Below, piece by piece: positions 36,235-46,460 of a stretch of 64,000 nt of DNA. Made by a program: the position numbers and the translations under genes. Each line of letters begins with the position of its first letter. The first letter of the stretch is position 1. The notes under the pieces were generated by a model. The model saw only the letters and a program-made list of their open reading frames with translations, ran no database searches and was not told the origin of the DNA. This DNA comes from Solitalea koreensis (GTDB lineage Bacteria; Bacteroidota; Bacteroidia; Sphingobacteriales; Sphingobacteriaceae), in NCBI RefSeq assembly GCF_900182575.1, contig NZ_FXSZ01000002.1, positions 186,001 through 250,000 on the forward strand, written 5' to 3'.

Positions 36235-36932
36235 AGTTCAAATTTATAGCCGACTCCCTTTACAGTAGTTACATAGCTATCGCCTAATTTTTCTCTCAAT
36301 TTACGGATATGAACATCAATGGTACGGTTTGTAACTACTACAGAATCCTCCCAAATGTTCTTTAGAATTGTTTCTCTTGTATATACTTTGCCGGGTTTTG
36401 AAGCCAACAAATACAGTAATTCAAATTCTTTTTTAGCTAATACTATTTTGGTTCCACCTTGATACACCACAAACGCTTCACGATCAATTACCAAATCACC
36501 AATTTCTACTTTATTTTCAAAAGAATCTTCAGTAAAGGTATTTCTTCGAAGAATAGCATTAATACGGCTGATTAAAGCACGCGGTTTTATCGGTTTAGCA
36601 ATATAATCATCAGCCCCAACATTAAAACCTGCAATTTCGGAGTATTCTTCGCTGCGGGCGGTTAAGAATACCATAAACGTATTTTTAAACTCAGGCATGC
36701 TACGCATTAATCGACAGGCTTCAATACCATCCATTTTGGGCATCATTATGTCCAAAATGATTAAATCAGGTATTACTTTCCTGGCTACGGTTACAGCTTC
36801 CTGACCATTACCAGCCAAAAAAACCTGATAGCCTTCCTTTTTGAGATTATACTCAATTAGTTCAAGAATATCTGGTTCATCATCGACAATCAGAATTTTC
36901 TGTTTCGGATTATTCATATCTAAATTTTCCAT
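36231..36932 (-). CDS. PhoB/OmpR-family response regulator
   Basis: A 233-residue regulator. The receiver domain has ILIVDDEPDILELI, the phospho-acceptor Asp61 in LIILDIMMPKMDG, a switch Thr in FLTARSEE and the Lys in YIAKPIKPR. The C-terminal winged helix (ETILKNIWEDSVVVTNRTIDVHIRKLREKLG) is the OmpR/PhoB DNA-binding type. The start could be the ATG at 36932 or the internal one at 36917. It is the first gene of the pair with the histidine kinase. Targets are unknown. Confidence 0.93.
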   Translation of the reverse strand: MENLDMNNPKQKILIVDDEPDILELIEYNLKKEGYQVFLAGNGQEAVTVARKVIPDLIILDIMMPKMDGIEACRLMRSMPEFKNTFMVFLTARSEEYSEIAGFNVGADDYIAKPIKPRALISRINAILRRNTFTEDSFENKVEIGDLVIDREAFVVYQGGTKIVLAKKEFELLYLLASKPGKVYTRETILKNIWEDSVVVTNRTIDVHIRKLREKLGDSYVTTVKGVGYKFEL

Positions 36933-37015
36933 AAAGGTAAATTGCTAATTGAAGAAATGTGTTAACCAAATATTAAGATATTGTTAAGAGGTAAGGTCAA
37001 TTTAATATACAATCT

Positions 37016-37579
37016 TTATTTATTAAACAATTTTTTCATGAATTGTTTTAATTCATCTCCATGAAGGTTTTTAGCTATAATCATCCCCTTGGGATCAATA
37101 ATACAAGTGGCTGGAATGGCATCAATTCCATAATCTCTTACTGCCTGAGATTGCCAGCTTTTCAGTTCACTTACTTGAAGCCAGGTGATGTGATCATCCA
37201 TTATGGCTTTTACCCAATTTTCCTTTTTTGTATCTAAAGAAACTCCAAAGATCTCAAAATTTTGATCTTTATAGTCGGCATACAATTTAACAACGCTTGG
37301 CATTTCATTGCGACATGGAGCACACCATGACGCCCAAAAGTCAATCAAAACATATTTACCTCGCAATGATGAAAGTGAGAGCATTTTCCCATTTACATCC
37401 TGGAGACTGATTTCCGGAGCCCGATAACCCTCCTCGTGACCAATAGGAAGTTTAACAGTATCAACGGTTGAAACAACTTTCATTGTATCTGTTTCCGCTT
37501 TAACGCTTTTGGCTTGTTTAGATTGCGAGCATGCGATACATAATAACAGTGCGATAACTAGCGCGGTGCTTTTCAACAT
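37016..37579 (-). CDS. TlpA-like thiol-disulfide oxidoreductase lipoprotein
   Basis: A 187-residue lipoprotein (MLKSTALVIALLLCIAC, lipidated Cys17) with a thioredoxin-like TlpA domain. The active site is WASWCAPCR (Cys86, Cys89), preceded by LSSLRGKYVLIDF. The cis-Pro loop is DAIPATCIIDPKG. Such proteins reduce or isomerise disulfides in the periplasm, for example in cytochrome c maturation or stress. It starts 3 bases after the gatB stop, so it rides on the gatB transcript although the two functions are unrelated. Confidence 0.9.
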   Translation of the reverse strand: MLKSTALVIALLLCIACSQSKQAKSVKAETDTMKVVSTVDTVKLPIGHEEGYRAPEISLQDVNGKMLSLSSLRGKYVLIDFWASWCAPCRNEMPSVVKLYADYKDQNFEIFGVSLDTKKENWVKAIMDDHITWLQVSELKSWQSQAVRDYGIDAIPATCIIDPKGMIIAKNLHGDELKQFMKKLFNK

Positions 37580-37582
37580 TTC

Positions 37583-39046
37583 TTACTTTAATTTTTGAAG
37601 TTGATCAGTTAGTAATTTGTTTGCTGATTTAGGATCAATTTTACCTTTGCTTAATTTCATAACTTCACCCATAAACAAACCTGTAAGATTTTTCTTACCT
37701 AAGTGATATTCCTTTACTTTATCAGGATATTTGGTTAATACCTGATCAATAAAACCAATTAGTTCTGTATCATCTGAATTTATAAAAAGGCCAAGCTCTT
37801 GGGCGATTTGTTCAGGTGATTTTGAAGGATTAGCAATTAATGCAGGAAACAAGGTTTGATTTGCAACCGAATTATTAATTTTTCCAGAATCAATTAAATC
37901 AATTAAATCAGCAATTGCTTTTGATTTAATCGGAAATTCTGCTATCTCAATTGAATGTTCGTTTAAATACGATTTTACTGCACCCATCATCCAGTTAGCA
38001 GCGGCCTTATAGTTTTGAGTAAACTGAGTAATGCATTCGAAATAAGCTGCTATCTCTTTATTTTCGATTAAGTTGCCGGCATCATATTCTGTCAACCCGA
38101 GCACTTCTATGAATTTAGTAAATAACTGTTCAGGTAACATTGGCAGCTCAGCCTGAATTTTGGCTATATATTCATTCGTTAAGCTGATTGGAGTAAGATC
38201 TGGCTCCGGAAAATACCGATAATCATTAGCCATCTCTTTACTGCGGAGAACGGATGTTGTTCCGGTTGATGCATCAAAATTTAAAGTATTCTGATCGATA
38301 ACTTCCCCTGCTTCAATCAATTCAACCTGACGCTTAAACTCATGTTCGATAGCTCGTTGAACATTGCGAATGGAATTCATATTTTTCACTTCACAACGAT
38401 TACCGTATTTATCGGCACCTTTTAACCGAACCGAAATATTGGCATCACAGCGCATACTTCCTTCTTCCATATTTCCATCGCAAATTTCAAGATAACGTAG
38501 AAGCTTGCGAATTTCTGTAAGGTACAATGCAGCTTCTTCCGCACTACGAATATCGGGTTCCGATACAATTTCAACTAAAGGAACCCCTGCCCTATTTAAA
38601 TCAATAAATGAATCATAGGGATCTTGGTCATGCATACTTTTACCAGCATCCTCTTCCATATGGATACGACCGATACGAATGGTTCTTTTTGTACCATCTT
38701 TTAGTTTCACAACTATGTGTCCGTCATAACATATTGGAGCCGTATCCTGAGAAATCTGATATCCTTTTGGCAAATCAGCATAAAAGTAATTCTTCCGAGC
38801 AAACCAGTTTTGCTGGCGAATAGTGCAGTTGGTTGCTAATCCCATTTTAACCGCATACTCTACCACTTTTTCATTTAATTTAGGAAGAGTACCAGGATGA
38901 CCTAGGGATATAACATTGATATTTGTATTAGGAGCAATGCCAAATTGGGCAGAATCACTAGAAAATATCTTACTCTTTGTGGCTAATTGGGCATGAACTT
39001 CCAAACCAACAACCACTTCATATTTATCGTAGACGGTTGACAACAT
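37583..39046 (-). CDS. gatB: Asp-tRNA(Asn)/Glu-tRNA(Gln) amidotransferase subunit B
   Basis: The B subunit of GatCAB, which amidates misacylated Glu-tRNA(Gln) or Asp-tRNA(Asn). The 487 residues show VGLEVHAQLATKSKIFS at the N-terminus, NWFARKNYFYADLPKGYQISQ, the GRIHMEEDAGKS signature, DLNRAGVPLVEIVSEPD, GSMRCDANISVR and FPEPDLTPI. The helical YqeY-like tail (~330-487), which binds the tRNA, is complete. gatA and gatC are not in this window. A TATTTTTG promoter-like element lies at 39056-39063, ten bases from the start. Confidence 0.97.
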   Translation of the reverse strand: MLSTVYDKYEVVVGLEVHAQLATKSKIFSSDSAQFGIAPNTNINVISLGHPGTLPKLNEKVVEYAVKMGLATNCTIRQQNWFARKNYFYADLPKGYQISQDTAPICYDGHIVVKLKDGTKRTIRIGRIHMEEDAGKSMHDQDPYDSFIDLNRAGVPLVEIVSEPDIRSAEEAALYLTEIRKLLRYLEICDGNMEEGSMRCDANISVRLKGADKYGNRCEVKNMNSIRNVQRAIEHEFKRQVELIEAGEVIDQNTLNFDASTGTTSVLRSKEMANDYRYFPEPDLTPISLTNEYIAKIQAELPMLPEQLFTKFIEVLGLTEYDAGNLIENKEIAAYFECITQFTQNYKAAANWMMGAVKSYLNEHSIEIAEFPIKSKAIADLIDLIDSGKINNSVANQTLFPALIANPSKSPEQIAQELGLFINSDDTELIGFIDQVLTKYPDKVKEYHLGKKNLTGLFMGEVMKLSKGKIDPKSANKLLTDQLQKLK

Positions 39047-39055
39047 AACTTTCTA

Positions 39056-39063
39056 CAAAAATA
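39056..39063 (-). promoter_or_regulatory. Possible -7 element of gatB
   Basis: TATTTTTG on the minus strand fits TAnnTTTG and ends nine bases before the gatB ATG. It overlaps a short palindrome (TTCTAC...GTAGAA, 39051-39069). No clear -33 partner is seen, so this is a weak call. Confidence 0.35.
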
Positions 39064-39226
39064 GTAGAATATGTGAATCTATAATGATCTGAAAAATGAT
39101 ATTTTAAAACACCATATATTGTTTATTATTCTTAATATTTTAAACACTCTTTTTTTTGATTAAAAATATGGATATTGAATAGGTGATCATATTCAAGAGT
39201 ACTAGCATAAATACTGAAGTAATAAG

Positions 39227-40609
39227 ATGAAGTTATTCAGAAATATCTTTAAAGAAATTAGTGGTAACTATAATAATTACACCCTTGAAAACAGAATATT
39301 TAATTTAGCATGCATTATCAGTATTGTTTTCATTTTAGGAACAATCGTAATTAATATAGTAACCAATCTATTTCCGTTAACCATTCTGATGGCAATAATT
39401 GGTGAAATTTTTCTTGTTTTTTTGTATTATCAATCAAGAGTTAAGCATCGATTTAAGCTTTCCACTATCTTATTTATTATTTTTGGTTATCTCCTGAGTA
39501 TAATCACATGGTTTAACTCTGGAGGTAGTGAAGGGCCAATGATTATTGTAGTATTATATCACTCCATTGTAGCCCTTATTATTACTGATGAGAAGTATCA
39601 TTTCGTAATTGGATTTGTTAGTATTTCAATCTGTATTGCGTTATATTCGGTTGAATATTTTTTCCCTTCTACTATTGATCCATATCCTTCAAGGCACATT
39701 CGTTATCTGGATTATTCCAGCACGTTTACACTGATTTACATTTGCATAGTATTCATTCTTTCCGCCGTTAAAAAAAATTACAAGTACGAACGCTACCGGG
39801 TTGAGAAACAACGGGAAGAGATTTCTTTGCAAAATAAATTAATAAGCAAACAGTATAAAAATCTTGAAAATCAAGATCTTATAAAAATCAAGATTTTTTC
39901 GATCATCGCTCATGACCTTCGCGGCCCTTTAACCTCATTACAAGGCTTACTTAATTTATTAAATGAGAAGCTTATTTCTCCCGAAGATTTTAATGCATTG
40001 TCTATTGAACTTACTGAACGTGTTGACCAGAATATGCAGTTGCTGGATAATTTACTGTATTGGTCTAATACTCAAATGCTTGGTCAGCGTATCAGTCCAT
40101 TAAACATCAATATTTACCCGATGGTGGAAAGTTTTTTTCAATTGCTTAAACCTGAAGCTGATAATAAAAAAATATCCTTAATTAATAATGTTGCAAGTGA
40201 TGCTTCAGCTTATGCTGATCCGAATATGATTAAAGTGGTAATTCGGAATCTGCTTTCTAATGCGATTAAGTTTACCCATAAAACAGGTCGAATTGTAGTA
40301 AATACACGACGAACCCCAGATAAATTAATTATTATTATTGAAGACAATGGCATTGGAATGAGTAAAGAACATCAGCAAAAATTGTTTAGCATGGATCATT
40401 TCTCAACCGTCGGAACTGCAAACGAAGTGGGTACCGGGTTGGGGCTTATTCTTGCCAAAGATTTTGTCGAAAGAAATGGTGGAAGAATATGGGTTGATAG
40501 TGTACTTGGTCAGGGTAGTCGTTTTAGTATATCAGTTCCTATAAACATGCAGTATAGCTTAAATTTAACTGAAAACATGAATAGTACAACTGAAAAAACG
40601 GATTCATAA
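39227..40609 (+). CDS. Membrane-embedded sensor histidine kinase, orphan
   Basis: A 460-residue kinase. The first ~185 residues form five or six membrane helices (LACIISIVFILGTIVINIV, FPLTILMAIIGEIFLVFLYY, LFIIFGYLLSIITWF, IIVVLYHSIVALII and others) with very short loops, so the input is probably a membrane or intracellular signal. A coiled linker (RVEKQREEISLQNKLISKQ) leads to HisKA with IIAHDLRGPLTSLQG (phospho-His229). HATPase motifs follow: VIRNLLSNAIKFT, IEDNGIGM and GTGLGLILAKDFVERNGG. No response regulator gene is next to it. It appears monocistronic. Confidence 0.9.
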   Translation: MKLFRNIFKEISGNYNNYTLENRIFNLACIISIVFILGTIVINIVTNLFPLTILMAIIGEIFLVFLYYQSRVKHRFKLSTILFIIFGYLLSIITWFNSGGSEGPMIIVVLYHSIVALIITDEKYHFVIGFVSISICIALYSVEYFFPSTIDPYPSRHIRYLDYSSTFTLIYICIVFILSAVKKNYKYERYRVEKQREEISLQNKLISKQYKNLENQDLIKIKIFSIIAHDLRGPLTSLQGLLNLLNEKLISPEDFNALSIELTERVDQNMQLLDNLLYWSNTQMLGQRISPLNINIYPMVESFFQLLKPEADNKKISLINNVASDASAYADPNMIKVVIRNLLSNAIKFTHKTGRIVVNTRRTPDKLIIIIEDNGIGMSKEHQQKLFSMDHFSTVGTANEVGTGLGLILAKDFVERNGGRIWVDSVLGQGSRFSISVPINMQYSLNLTENMNSTTEKTDS

Positions 40610-40835
40610 TCTGTTTTTGTCTATTAATTTCTTATTTCTATCCTATTTTTGGCATAACCATTCTTGATTTTATAGCTCAAAAAAAATTTCAGATCAGAAA
40701 AAACATGGACTAATGTTTGTGCTTAAAAATTGTATACACCACCTTTCGAATTACCAAATTCCTATTAATCAATTAAATATTTAAAAAAATAAAAAGTTAA
40801 TTCACAACAATGTTTCCTAGATATTTGTAGTAATT

Positions 40836-41654
40836 ATGAGCATGGATAAACAATTTTTGTATAAGATATTTGATAAGGGTCAAAACACTTACACCTTTCC
40901 TTCTAATAAGAAGGTTTGTAAACAAGCGGAGCAATTATTCAAATTGCTATTTCCTGAAAAGACAAATCAACGTATACAGTCATTTGAAGAATTACAAGAA
41001 AAGTTTACGGAGTGTGAATTGAAATGGACAGCTTTACTTTCAACCATGCAAAATCATCTTTCAGAAAATGCAGCAGATTTGTCGGCAGCATTAATGAATA
41101 GTTTGCCTGAAATATATGAAACCTTACTTACTGATATTGAGGCTATTCATACTGGTGATCCGGCTGCCAAAAGTGAGTTCGAAGTAATTCGGACCTACCC
41201 TGGAGTTTTTGCAATTTCTTATTACCGTTTGGCCCATAGCATGCATAAATTAGGTATTCCATTTTTACCACGCATTTTAACTGAATACGCGCATTCAAAG
41301 ACAGGAATTGACATTCATCCAGGTGCTAGAATTGATAAGTATTTTTTCATAGATCATGGTACCGGAATTACAATTGGCGAAACCTGTATTATTGGCAAAC
41401 ATGTAAAGTTGTACCAAGGAATTACATTAGGAGCGTTAAGTGTAAGTAAAAATCTTGCTAGTACCAAACGTCATCCCACAATTGAAGATAATGTGGTTAT
41501 TTATTCAGGAGCTACCATTTTGGGCGGTGAAACAATTGTTGGTCATGATTCAATTATTGGTGGTAATGTTTGGCTAACAAATAGCGTTGCTCCTTTCTCA
41601 AAAGTTTATCATCAAAGTAATAACAAGCATTTCACTCAAGACATAACCGAATAA
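40836..41654 (+). CDS. cysE: Serine O-acetyltransferase
   Basis: Makes O-acetylserine from serine and acetyl-CoA, the precursor of cysteine. The 272 residues have a helical N-terminal domain and a C-terminal left-handed beta-helix of hexapeptide repeats. Key elements are RLAHSMHKLGI, TGIDIHPGARIDKYFFIDHGTGITIGETCIIGK (catalytic Asp-His in IDHGTG) and LYQGITLGALS, ending in KRHPTIEDNVVIYSGATILGG. It is of the longer EpsC/plant-like type common in this phylum. The start could be the ATG at 40836 or the one at 40842. cysM follows 26 bases on, forming a two-gene cysteine operon. Confidence 0.94.
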   Translation: MSMDKQFLYKIFDKGQNTYTFPSNKKVCKQAEQLFKLLFPEKTNQRIQSFEELQEKFTECELKWTALLSTMQNHLSENAADLSAALMNSLPEIYETLLTDIEAIHTGDPAAKSEFEVIRTYPGVFAISYYRLAHSMHKLGIPFLPRILTEYAHSKTGIDIHPGARIDKYFFIDHGTGITIGETCIIGKHVKLYQGITLGALSVSKNLASTKRHPTIEDNVVIYSGATILGGETIVGHDSIIGGNVWLTNSVAPFSKVYHQSNNKHFTQDITE

Positions 41655-41680
41655 CCATTTGTTAGTAACAGCTAAATATT

Positions 41681-42595
41681 ATGATGCAGACCGACACAGC
41701 TTCTCATAGCATGACCAAACTTATAGACCTAATAGGCAATACACCTCTTATTGAAATCACCCGCCTTCATGATAACCCGAAAGTGAAGATTTATTGTAAG
41801 TTAGAAGGAAATAATCCTGGCGGAAGCGTTAAAGACAGAGCTGCATACGGAATGATTAAAGGCGCGTTGGATAGAGGGGAAATTGGACCGGGTATGAAAT
41901 TGATTGAGGCTACCAGTGGCAATACGGGCATTGCATTGGCAATGATAGCACGTTTATTTAATTTAGACATTGAACTGGTGATGCCAGAAAACTCAACACG
42001 TGAACGGGTTTTAACAATGGAAGCTTTTGGCGCCAAAGTTACCCTCACATCAGCTGAAGGTTCTATGGAAGAAGCTATTGATTATGCAACTGCTCAGGTT
42101 GAAAAAGGCACCCATGTAATGTTGAATCAGTTTGGAAATCCGGATAACTATGGCGCACACTATCAAGGTACTGGCCCCGAAATTTGGAGAGATACTGAAG
42201 GTACTATTACTCATTTTGTTTCATCAATGGGGACTACAGGTACAATAATGGGTGTGTCGAGATTTTTAAAGGAGAAAAATCCAACTATACAAATTATAGG
42301 CTGCCAACCAACTGACGGCTCCAGAATTCCGGGGATTCGTAGATGGCCAAAAGAATATTTACCAACAATTTTTGAGCCTGAACGTGTTGATAGAACAATG
42401 GATATTTCTGAAGAGGAAGCTACAGCCATGACGCGTAAAATGGCGAAAGTAGAAGGTCTCTTTGCAGGAATGAGTTCAGGGGGCGCAGTGGCCGCTTCTT
42501 TGCGGTTAGCCAACGAATTGGAAGAAGGCGTGATTGTTTGTATTATTTGTGATCGTGGTGATAGATACCTTTCATCTGATCTATTCGGTGTATAA
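41681..42595 (+). CDS. cysM: Cysteine synthase (O-acetylserine sulfhydrylase B type)
   Basis: A PLP-dependent enzyme converting O-acetylserine plus sulfide (or thiosulfate) to cysteine. The 304 residues show LIGNTPLIEITRL, the PLP lysine Lys51 in NPGGSVKDRAA, the substrate loop EATSGNTGIALAMIA, SSMGTTGTIMGVSRFL (phosphate loop) and a C-terminal VEGLFAGMSSGGAVAASLRL. The short length and KVKIYCKLEGNNPGGS block match the CysM branch rather than CysK. It follows cysE directly and is ended by the terminator at 42620-42655. Several in-frame ATGs exist at the start (41681, 41684, 41711); the first positions are used. Confidence 0.94.
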   Translation: MMQTDTASHSMTKLIDLIGNTPLIEITRLHDNPKVKIYCKLEGNNPGGSVKDRAAYGMIKGALDRGEIGPGMKLIEATSGNTGIALAMIARLFNLDIELVMPENSTRERVLTMEAFGAKVTLTSAEGSMEEAIDYATAQVEKGTHVMLNQFGNPDNYGAHYQGTGPEIWRDTEGTITHFVSSMGTTGTIMGVSRFLKEKNPTIQIIGCQPTDGSRIPGIRRWPKEYLPTIFEPERVDRTMDISEEEATAMTRKMAKVEGLFAGMSSGGAVAASLRLANELEEGVIVCIICDRGDRYLSSDLFGV

Positions 42596-42619
42596 ATTTT
42601 TCGATCAGGATAAATTATG

Positions 42620-42655
42620 ATCCTCACAGTGCTTATAACTTGTGGGGATTTTTTT
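42620..42655 (+). terminator. cysE-cysM terminator
   Basis: ATCCTCACA (42620-42628) pairs with TGTGGGGAT (42641-42649), nine pairs including one G-U, followed by a run of T to 42655. It lies 24 bases past cysM. It also overlaps the potential upstream start (42617) of the next gene, which is therefore not used. Confidence 0.8.
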
Positions 42656-42694
42656 CTAAACAGGAATACAGTCTTTTTATTTATAAAATCAAAT

Positions 42695-43483
42695 ATGACG
42701 ATGAAAAAGCTGTTTTATTACTCAACTGCTATATTTTCCATTTTCATATCGACCAGTTATGCTCAATTGGAAAATAAGAAAATCATTGATCTCTCCTATC
42801 CATTTGATTCCCTTACAATTTTCTGGCCTACAGAAACGGGATTTCAGTTAAATACTGAGTTTAAAGGCACTACCGATAAAGGTTACCATTATGAGGCCAA
42901 TACATTTTGTTCTCCTGAACATGGCGGCACACATATGGATGCTCCTGCACACTTTTATGCAAACAGACCAACAGTTGATAAAGTTCCTCTTGAATCATTA
43001 ATAGGCAATGCTATTGTAATTGATGTTTCAAATAAATGTATGGACAATAGAGACTACTTGGTAAGCATTCAAGATTTTATGGATTGGGAGACTAAAAATG
43101 GGCAGATTAAAACAGGTACAATAATTTTGTTAAAAACAGGTTTAGGCAAGTATTGGCCAGACAGAATTAAATACATGGGTACAAATGAAAGAGGTAAAGA
43201 AGCTGTTAAAAAACTTCATTTCCCTGGTCTTGATCCCAAAGCGGCAACCTGGCTTGTAGACACTAGAAAAATTAAAGCCGTTGGAATTGATACGCCGAGC
43301 ATTGATTTCGGACAGTCAACTCTTTTTGAAACTCATGTTATATTAACAGAACATATGGTGCCCATTTTTGAGAATGTTGCAAATATGAATCTTCTACCAA
43401 CAAAAAGCTTCTCAATCATTGCTTTGCCAATGAAAATTGCCGGCGGTAGTGGAGCTCCGTTACGCATTATTGCCTTGCTGTAA
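42695..43483 (+). CDS. Exported cyclase-family metal-dependent hydrolase
   Basis: A member of the cyclase/kynurenine formamidase-like family. I start it at 42695 (or ATG 42701) because the next residues, MKKLFYYSTAIFSIFISTSYAQ, are a signal peptide; the earlier ATG at 42617 sits inside the cysM terminator. That gives about 262 residues, normal for the family. The metal motif is EHGGTHMDAPAHF (HxGTHxDxPxH). KIKAVGIDTPSIDFGQS and FETHVILTEHMVPIFENVAN are the other conserved blocks. The export is notable because kynurenine formamidases are cytoplasmic; the substrate is unknown. Confidence 0.87.
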   Translation: MTMKKLFYYSTAIFSIFISTSYAQLENKKIIDLSYPFDSLTIFWPTETGFQLNTEFKGTTDKGYHYEANTFCSPEHGGTHMDAPAHFYANRPTVDKVPLESLIGNAIVIDVSNKCMDNRDYLVSIQDFMDWETKNGQIKTGTIILLKTGLGKYWPDRIKYMGTNERGKEAVKKLHFPGLDPKAATWLVDTRKIKAVGIDTPSIDFGQSTLFETHVILTEHMVPIFENVANMNLLPTKSFSIIALPMKIAGGSGAPLRIIALL

Positions 43484-43491
43484 ACAAAAAA

Positions 43492-43520
43492 GCGGAGATA
43501 CAACTTTGATATATCTCCGC
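43492..43520 (-). terminator. alaS terminator
   Basis: GCGGAGATA (43492-43500) pairs with TATCTCCGC (43512-43520), 11-base loop. On the minus strand a T-run (complement of the A-run at 43485-43491) follows. It lies 25 bases past the alaS stop and between convergent genes. Confidence 0.8.
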
Positions 43521-43545
43521 CAAACTGAATATAAATCCGAAAATA

Positions 43546-46167
43546 TTATTTAGAAACCAGTTCTTTTGCTTTATCCAATGCTTTTCTCAAACCACTTAGA
43601 TTTTTACCTCCAGCGGTTGCATAGAAAGGCTGTCCTCCTCCTCCCCCTTGGATTTCTTTGCCTAACTCACGCACAATTTGAGAAGCATTAAGGCCTTTGT
43701 CGGCAACCAGGTTATCAGAAAGCATAACTGTTAAATTCGGTTTGCCGTCAATATCGGCTGCAATAACCAAAAAGAGATTATCGATTTTGGCTTTCATCTC
43801 AAATGCTAAATTTTTAATGGCTTCTGCTGAAGGAATATCCAATTGTTTAGCAATGAAATTAACTCCATTAATATTTTCAACTTGTTGAGCTAGTTCGTCT
43901 TTAATGTGTGATGCTTTCTGAAGAATCATTTGCTCAATATCCCTTTTCAACTTGGTATTTTCATCAAGAATGGCTTGTAAGCCTTTTAGCACGTCCTGAT
44001 TCTTAACCAGGCTACGTACTTCATTTACAATTTCAAGCTGTTCATTCATAAAAGCTTCAGCTTTACTTGCTGTAATGGCCTCAATACGACGCACTCCGGC
44101 AGCAACAGCACTTTCAGAAACAATTTTAAATTGACCGATTTGTCCGGTTGCTGGTACGTGTATACCTCCGCACAATTCTTTAGAGTAACTTGGATCAAAT
44201 GTAATCACACGAACAAAATCGCCATATTTTTCACCGAATAAAGCCGTAACACCTGCGTCAACTGCTTGCTGAAATGGAACGTTACGTTTTTCATTCAGAG
44301 CAATATTTTCACGGATCTTTTTGTTAACAATTTCTTCAATCTGCTTGATTTCCTCATCAGTAACTTTAGCAAAATGGGAGAAGTCGAAACGTAATTGCTC
44401 GGCATTTACCAATGAACCTTTTTGATTCACATGTGAACCTAGCACTTGTTTCAATGCTGCATGCAATAAGTGAGTTGCAGAATGATTATTAGCTGTTTCT
44501 TTTCGTTTATCTGAATCGACTTTAGCGATGAATGACTTTGTTAAATCTTCTGGCAATGCATCAGTAAAGTGGATAATCAGGTTATTTTCTTTCTTGGTAT
44601 CGGTAATGAAAATGATCTCATTAGCATTTTCCAATACTCCTGTGTCTCCTACCTGACCACCGCCTTCAGCGTAAAAAGGCGTTTTCGTTAAAACAATCTG
44701 GAACTGTTCTTTACCTTTCGCTTTTACTTTACGATATTTAATGATAGTAACTTCAGCTTCAAGTTCGTCATACCCTATGAATTCCGTTTCTTTTTCAGCG
44801 CCAACCATTATCCAGTCACCGGTATCAATAGCGGTTGCAGCGCGTGAGCGGCTTTTTTGTTCTTGAAGATATTTGTTAAAGCCTTCCATGTCAACTGTCC
44901 AGCCCATTTCTCTTGCTAATAATTGGGTAAGGTCAATAGGAAATCCGAACGTGTCATAAAGTTTAAAAGAAAACTCGCCCGACACTTCTTTTTTAACAGA
45001 TTTAACGGATTTAATATATTGTTCAAATTCTATAATCCCTTTTTCAAGAGTACGCAAGAATGAAGTCTCTTCTTCTTTTACAACCTTCTTAACAAAGTCT
45101 TTTTGCTCTTTTAGTTCATTGAATACCCCGTCGAATTGTTCGGCTAAAAGATCAACCAGTTTATATAAAAACGGCTCTTTTAAATTAAGGAATGTATAAC
45201 CATAACGTACCGCTCGACGTAAAATGCGACGAATCACATAACCGGCTCCGGTATTTGAAGGCAGCTGCCCATCAGTAATTGTAAACGAAATGGCACGAAT
45301 ATGATCGGCCATTACGCGCATGGCAATATCCGTTTTTTCATCTTTTCCATAAGCAATACCACATTGACCAGCAATAAACTGAATCATCGGTTGGAAAACA
45401 TCGGTATCGTAGTTTGAAGTTTTACCTTGTAAAGCCATGCACAAACGTTCAAAGCCCATTCCGGTATCAACGTGTTGAGCAGGAAGTTTTTCCAATGAAC
45501 CATCCGCTTTACGATTAAACTCCATAAAAACGTTGTTCCATACTTCAACAACTTGTGGATGATCATTATTTACCAATACTTTTCCATCAAGTTTTGCGCG
45601 TTCTGCATCAGAACGTAAATCAATATGAATTTCGGAACAAGGACCGCAAGGACCCTGATCGCCCATCTCCCAAAAATTATCTTTTTTATTACCGTAAAGA
45701 ATTCTGTCTTCGGCAATGTATTTCTTCCAAATATCTAATGCTTCATGATCAGGGGCAAGATTTTCTTTCGCATCACCTTCAAAAACGGTTACATATAAGC
45801 GATCTTTTGGCAAATTGTAAACTTCAGTAAGAAGTTCCCAAGCCCATTCAATAGCTTCTTTTTTGAAATAATCACCAAAACTCCAGTTGCCAAGCATCTC
45901 AAACATAGTATGGTGGTAGGTATCGATGCCTACTTCTTCCAAATCATTATGTTTACCAGAAACCCGCAAGCATTTTTGAGTGTCAGCTACGCGTGGAAAT
46001 TTCACAGGAGAAACACCAAGAAAAATGTCTTTAAAAGGAGCCATACCCGAATTGATAAACATCAGAGTAGGATCATTTTTTACAACCAAAGGTGCTGAAG
46101 GAACAATTTTATGTTGTTTGCTTTCAAAATAATCGAGGAATGCCTTGCGTATGCTTCTAGAATCCAT
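43546..46167 (-). CDS. alaS: Alanyl-tRNA synthetase
   Basis: Charges tRNA-Ala and hydrolyses mischarged Ser/Gly-tRNA. I start it at the ATG at 46167 (873 residues), giving the usual [24 protein letters not shown]. The in-frame ORF extends 40 codons further to 46287, but that part contains a TATTTTTG promoter element and is not conserved sequence. Motifs: [50 protein letters not shown], the editing site [12 protein letters not shown] with [10 protein letters not shown], and the C-Ala tail with [15 protein letters not shown]. The terminator is at 43492-43520. Confidence 0.97.
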   Translation of the reverse strand: MDSRSIRKAFLDYFESKQHKIVPSAPLVVKNDPTLMFINSGMAPFKDIFLGVSPVKFPRVADTQKCLRVSGKHNDLEEVGIDTYHHTMFEMLGNWSFGDYFKKEAIEWAWELLTEVYNLPKDRLYVTVFEGDAKENLAPDHEALDIWKKYIAEDRILYGNKKDNFWEMGDQGPCGPCSEIHIDLRSDAERAKLDGKVLVNNDHPQVVEVWNNVFMEFNRKADGSLEKLPAQHVDTGMGFERLCMALQGKTSNYDTDVFQPMIQFIAGQCGIAYGKDEKTDIAMRVMADHIRAISFTITDGQLPSNTGAGYVIRRILRRAVRYGYTFLNLKEPFLYKLVDLLAEQFDGVFNELKEQKDFVKKVVKEEETSFLRTLEKGIIEFEQYIKSVKSVKKEVSGEFSFKLYDTFGFPIDLTQLLAREMGWTVDMEGFNKYLQEQKSRSRAATAIDTGDWIMVGAEKETEFIGYDELEAEVTIIKYRKVKAKGKEQFQIVLTKTPFYAEGGGQVGDTGVLENANEIIFITDTKKENNLIIHFTDALPEDLTKSFIAKVDSDKRKETANNHSATHLLHAALKQVLGSHVNQKGSLVNAEQLRFDFSHFAKVTDEEIKQIEEIVNKKIRENIALNEKRNVPFQQAVDAGVTALFGEKYGDFVRVITFDPSYSKELCGGIHVPATGQIGQFKIVSESAVAAGVRRIEAITASKAEAFMNEQLEIVNEVRSLVKNQDVLKGLQAILDENTKLKRDIEQMILQKASHIKDELAQQVENINGVNFIAKQLDIPSAEAIKNLAFEMKAKIDNLFLVIAADIDGKPNLTVMLSDNLVADKGLNASQIVRELGKEIQGGGGGQPFYATAGGKNLSGLRKALDKAKELVSK

Positions 46168-46182
46168 TTTTGTAATTTTGAC

Positions 46183-46190
46183 CAAAAATA
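46183..46190 (-). promoter_or_regulatory. -7 promoter element of alaS
   Basis: TATTTTTG on the minus strand, an exact TAnnTTTG, 15 bases before the ATG at 46167. Being inside the longer open frame, it argues for the shorter alaS start. Confidence 0.5.
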
Positions 46191-46460
46191 ATGCTTTAGT
46201 TGAATAGTTTGTTAGTGAATTAGCGTTTTTAGAAGGATTTTGTAATCGCATCGAATTAACCATACAATTCTTAGCTTCATTATTCATTTTAATGTTTTTT
46301 ATGCAACAATACTAACTCCTTTTCGTTCAAATAACCGTTGATGAATGTCTGAAGAAAATGTGTTTACCTGGTTTAGTTTAGTAGGAATCAGACATAAAAT
46401 TTAGAACCTGAATGTTTTTCAGGAATTAGTTTTCTTATTTAGAGAAGTTTATCAGTTCGA

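Noticed and set aside
46168..46287. Forty extra in-frame codons upstream of alaS
   Set aside because: They lack alaS homology, and the alaS promoter element (46183-46190) lies inside them; the start at 46167 gives the standard N-terminus.
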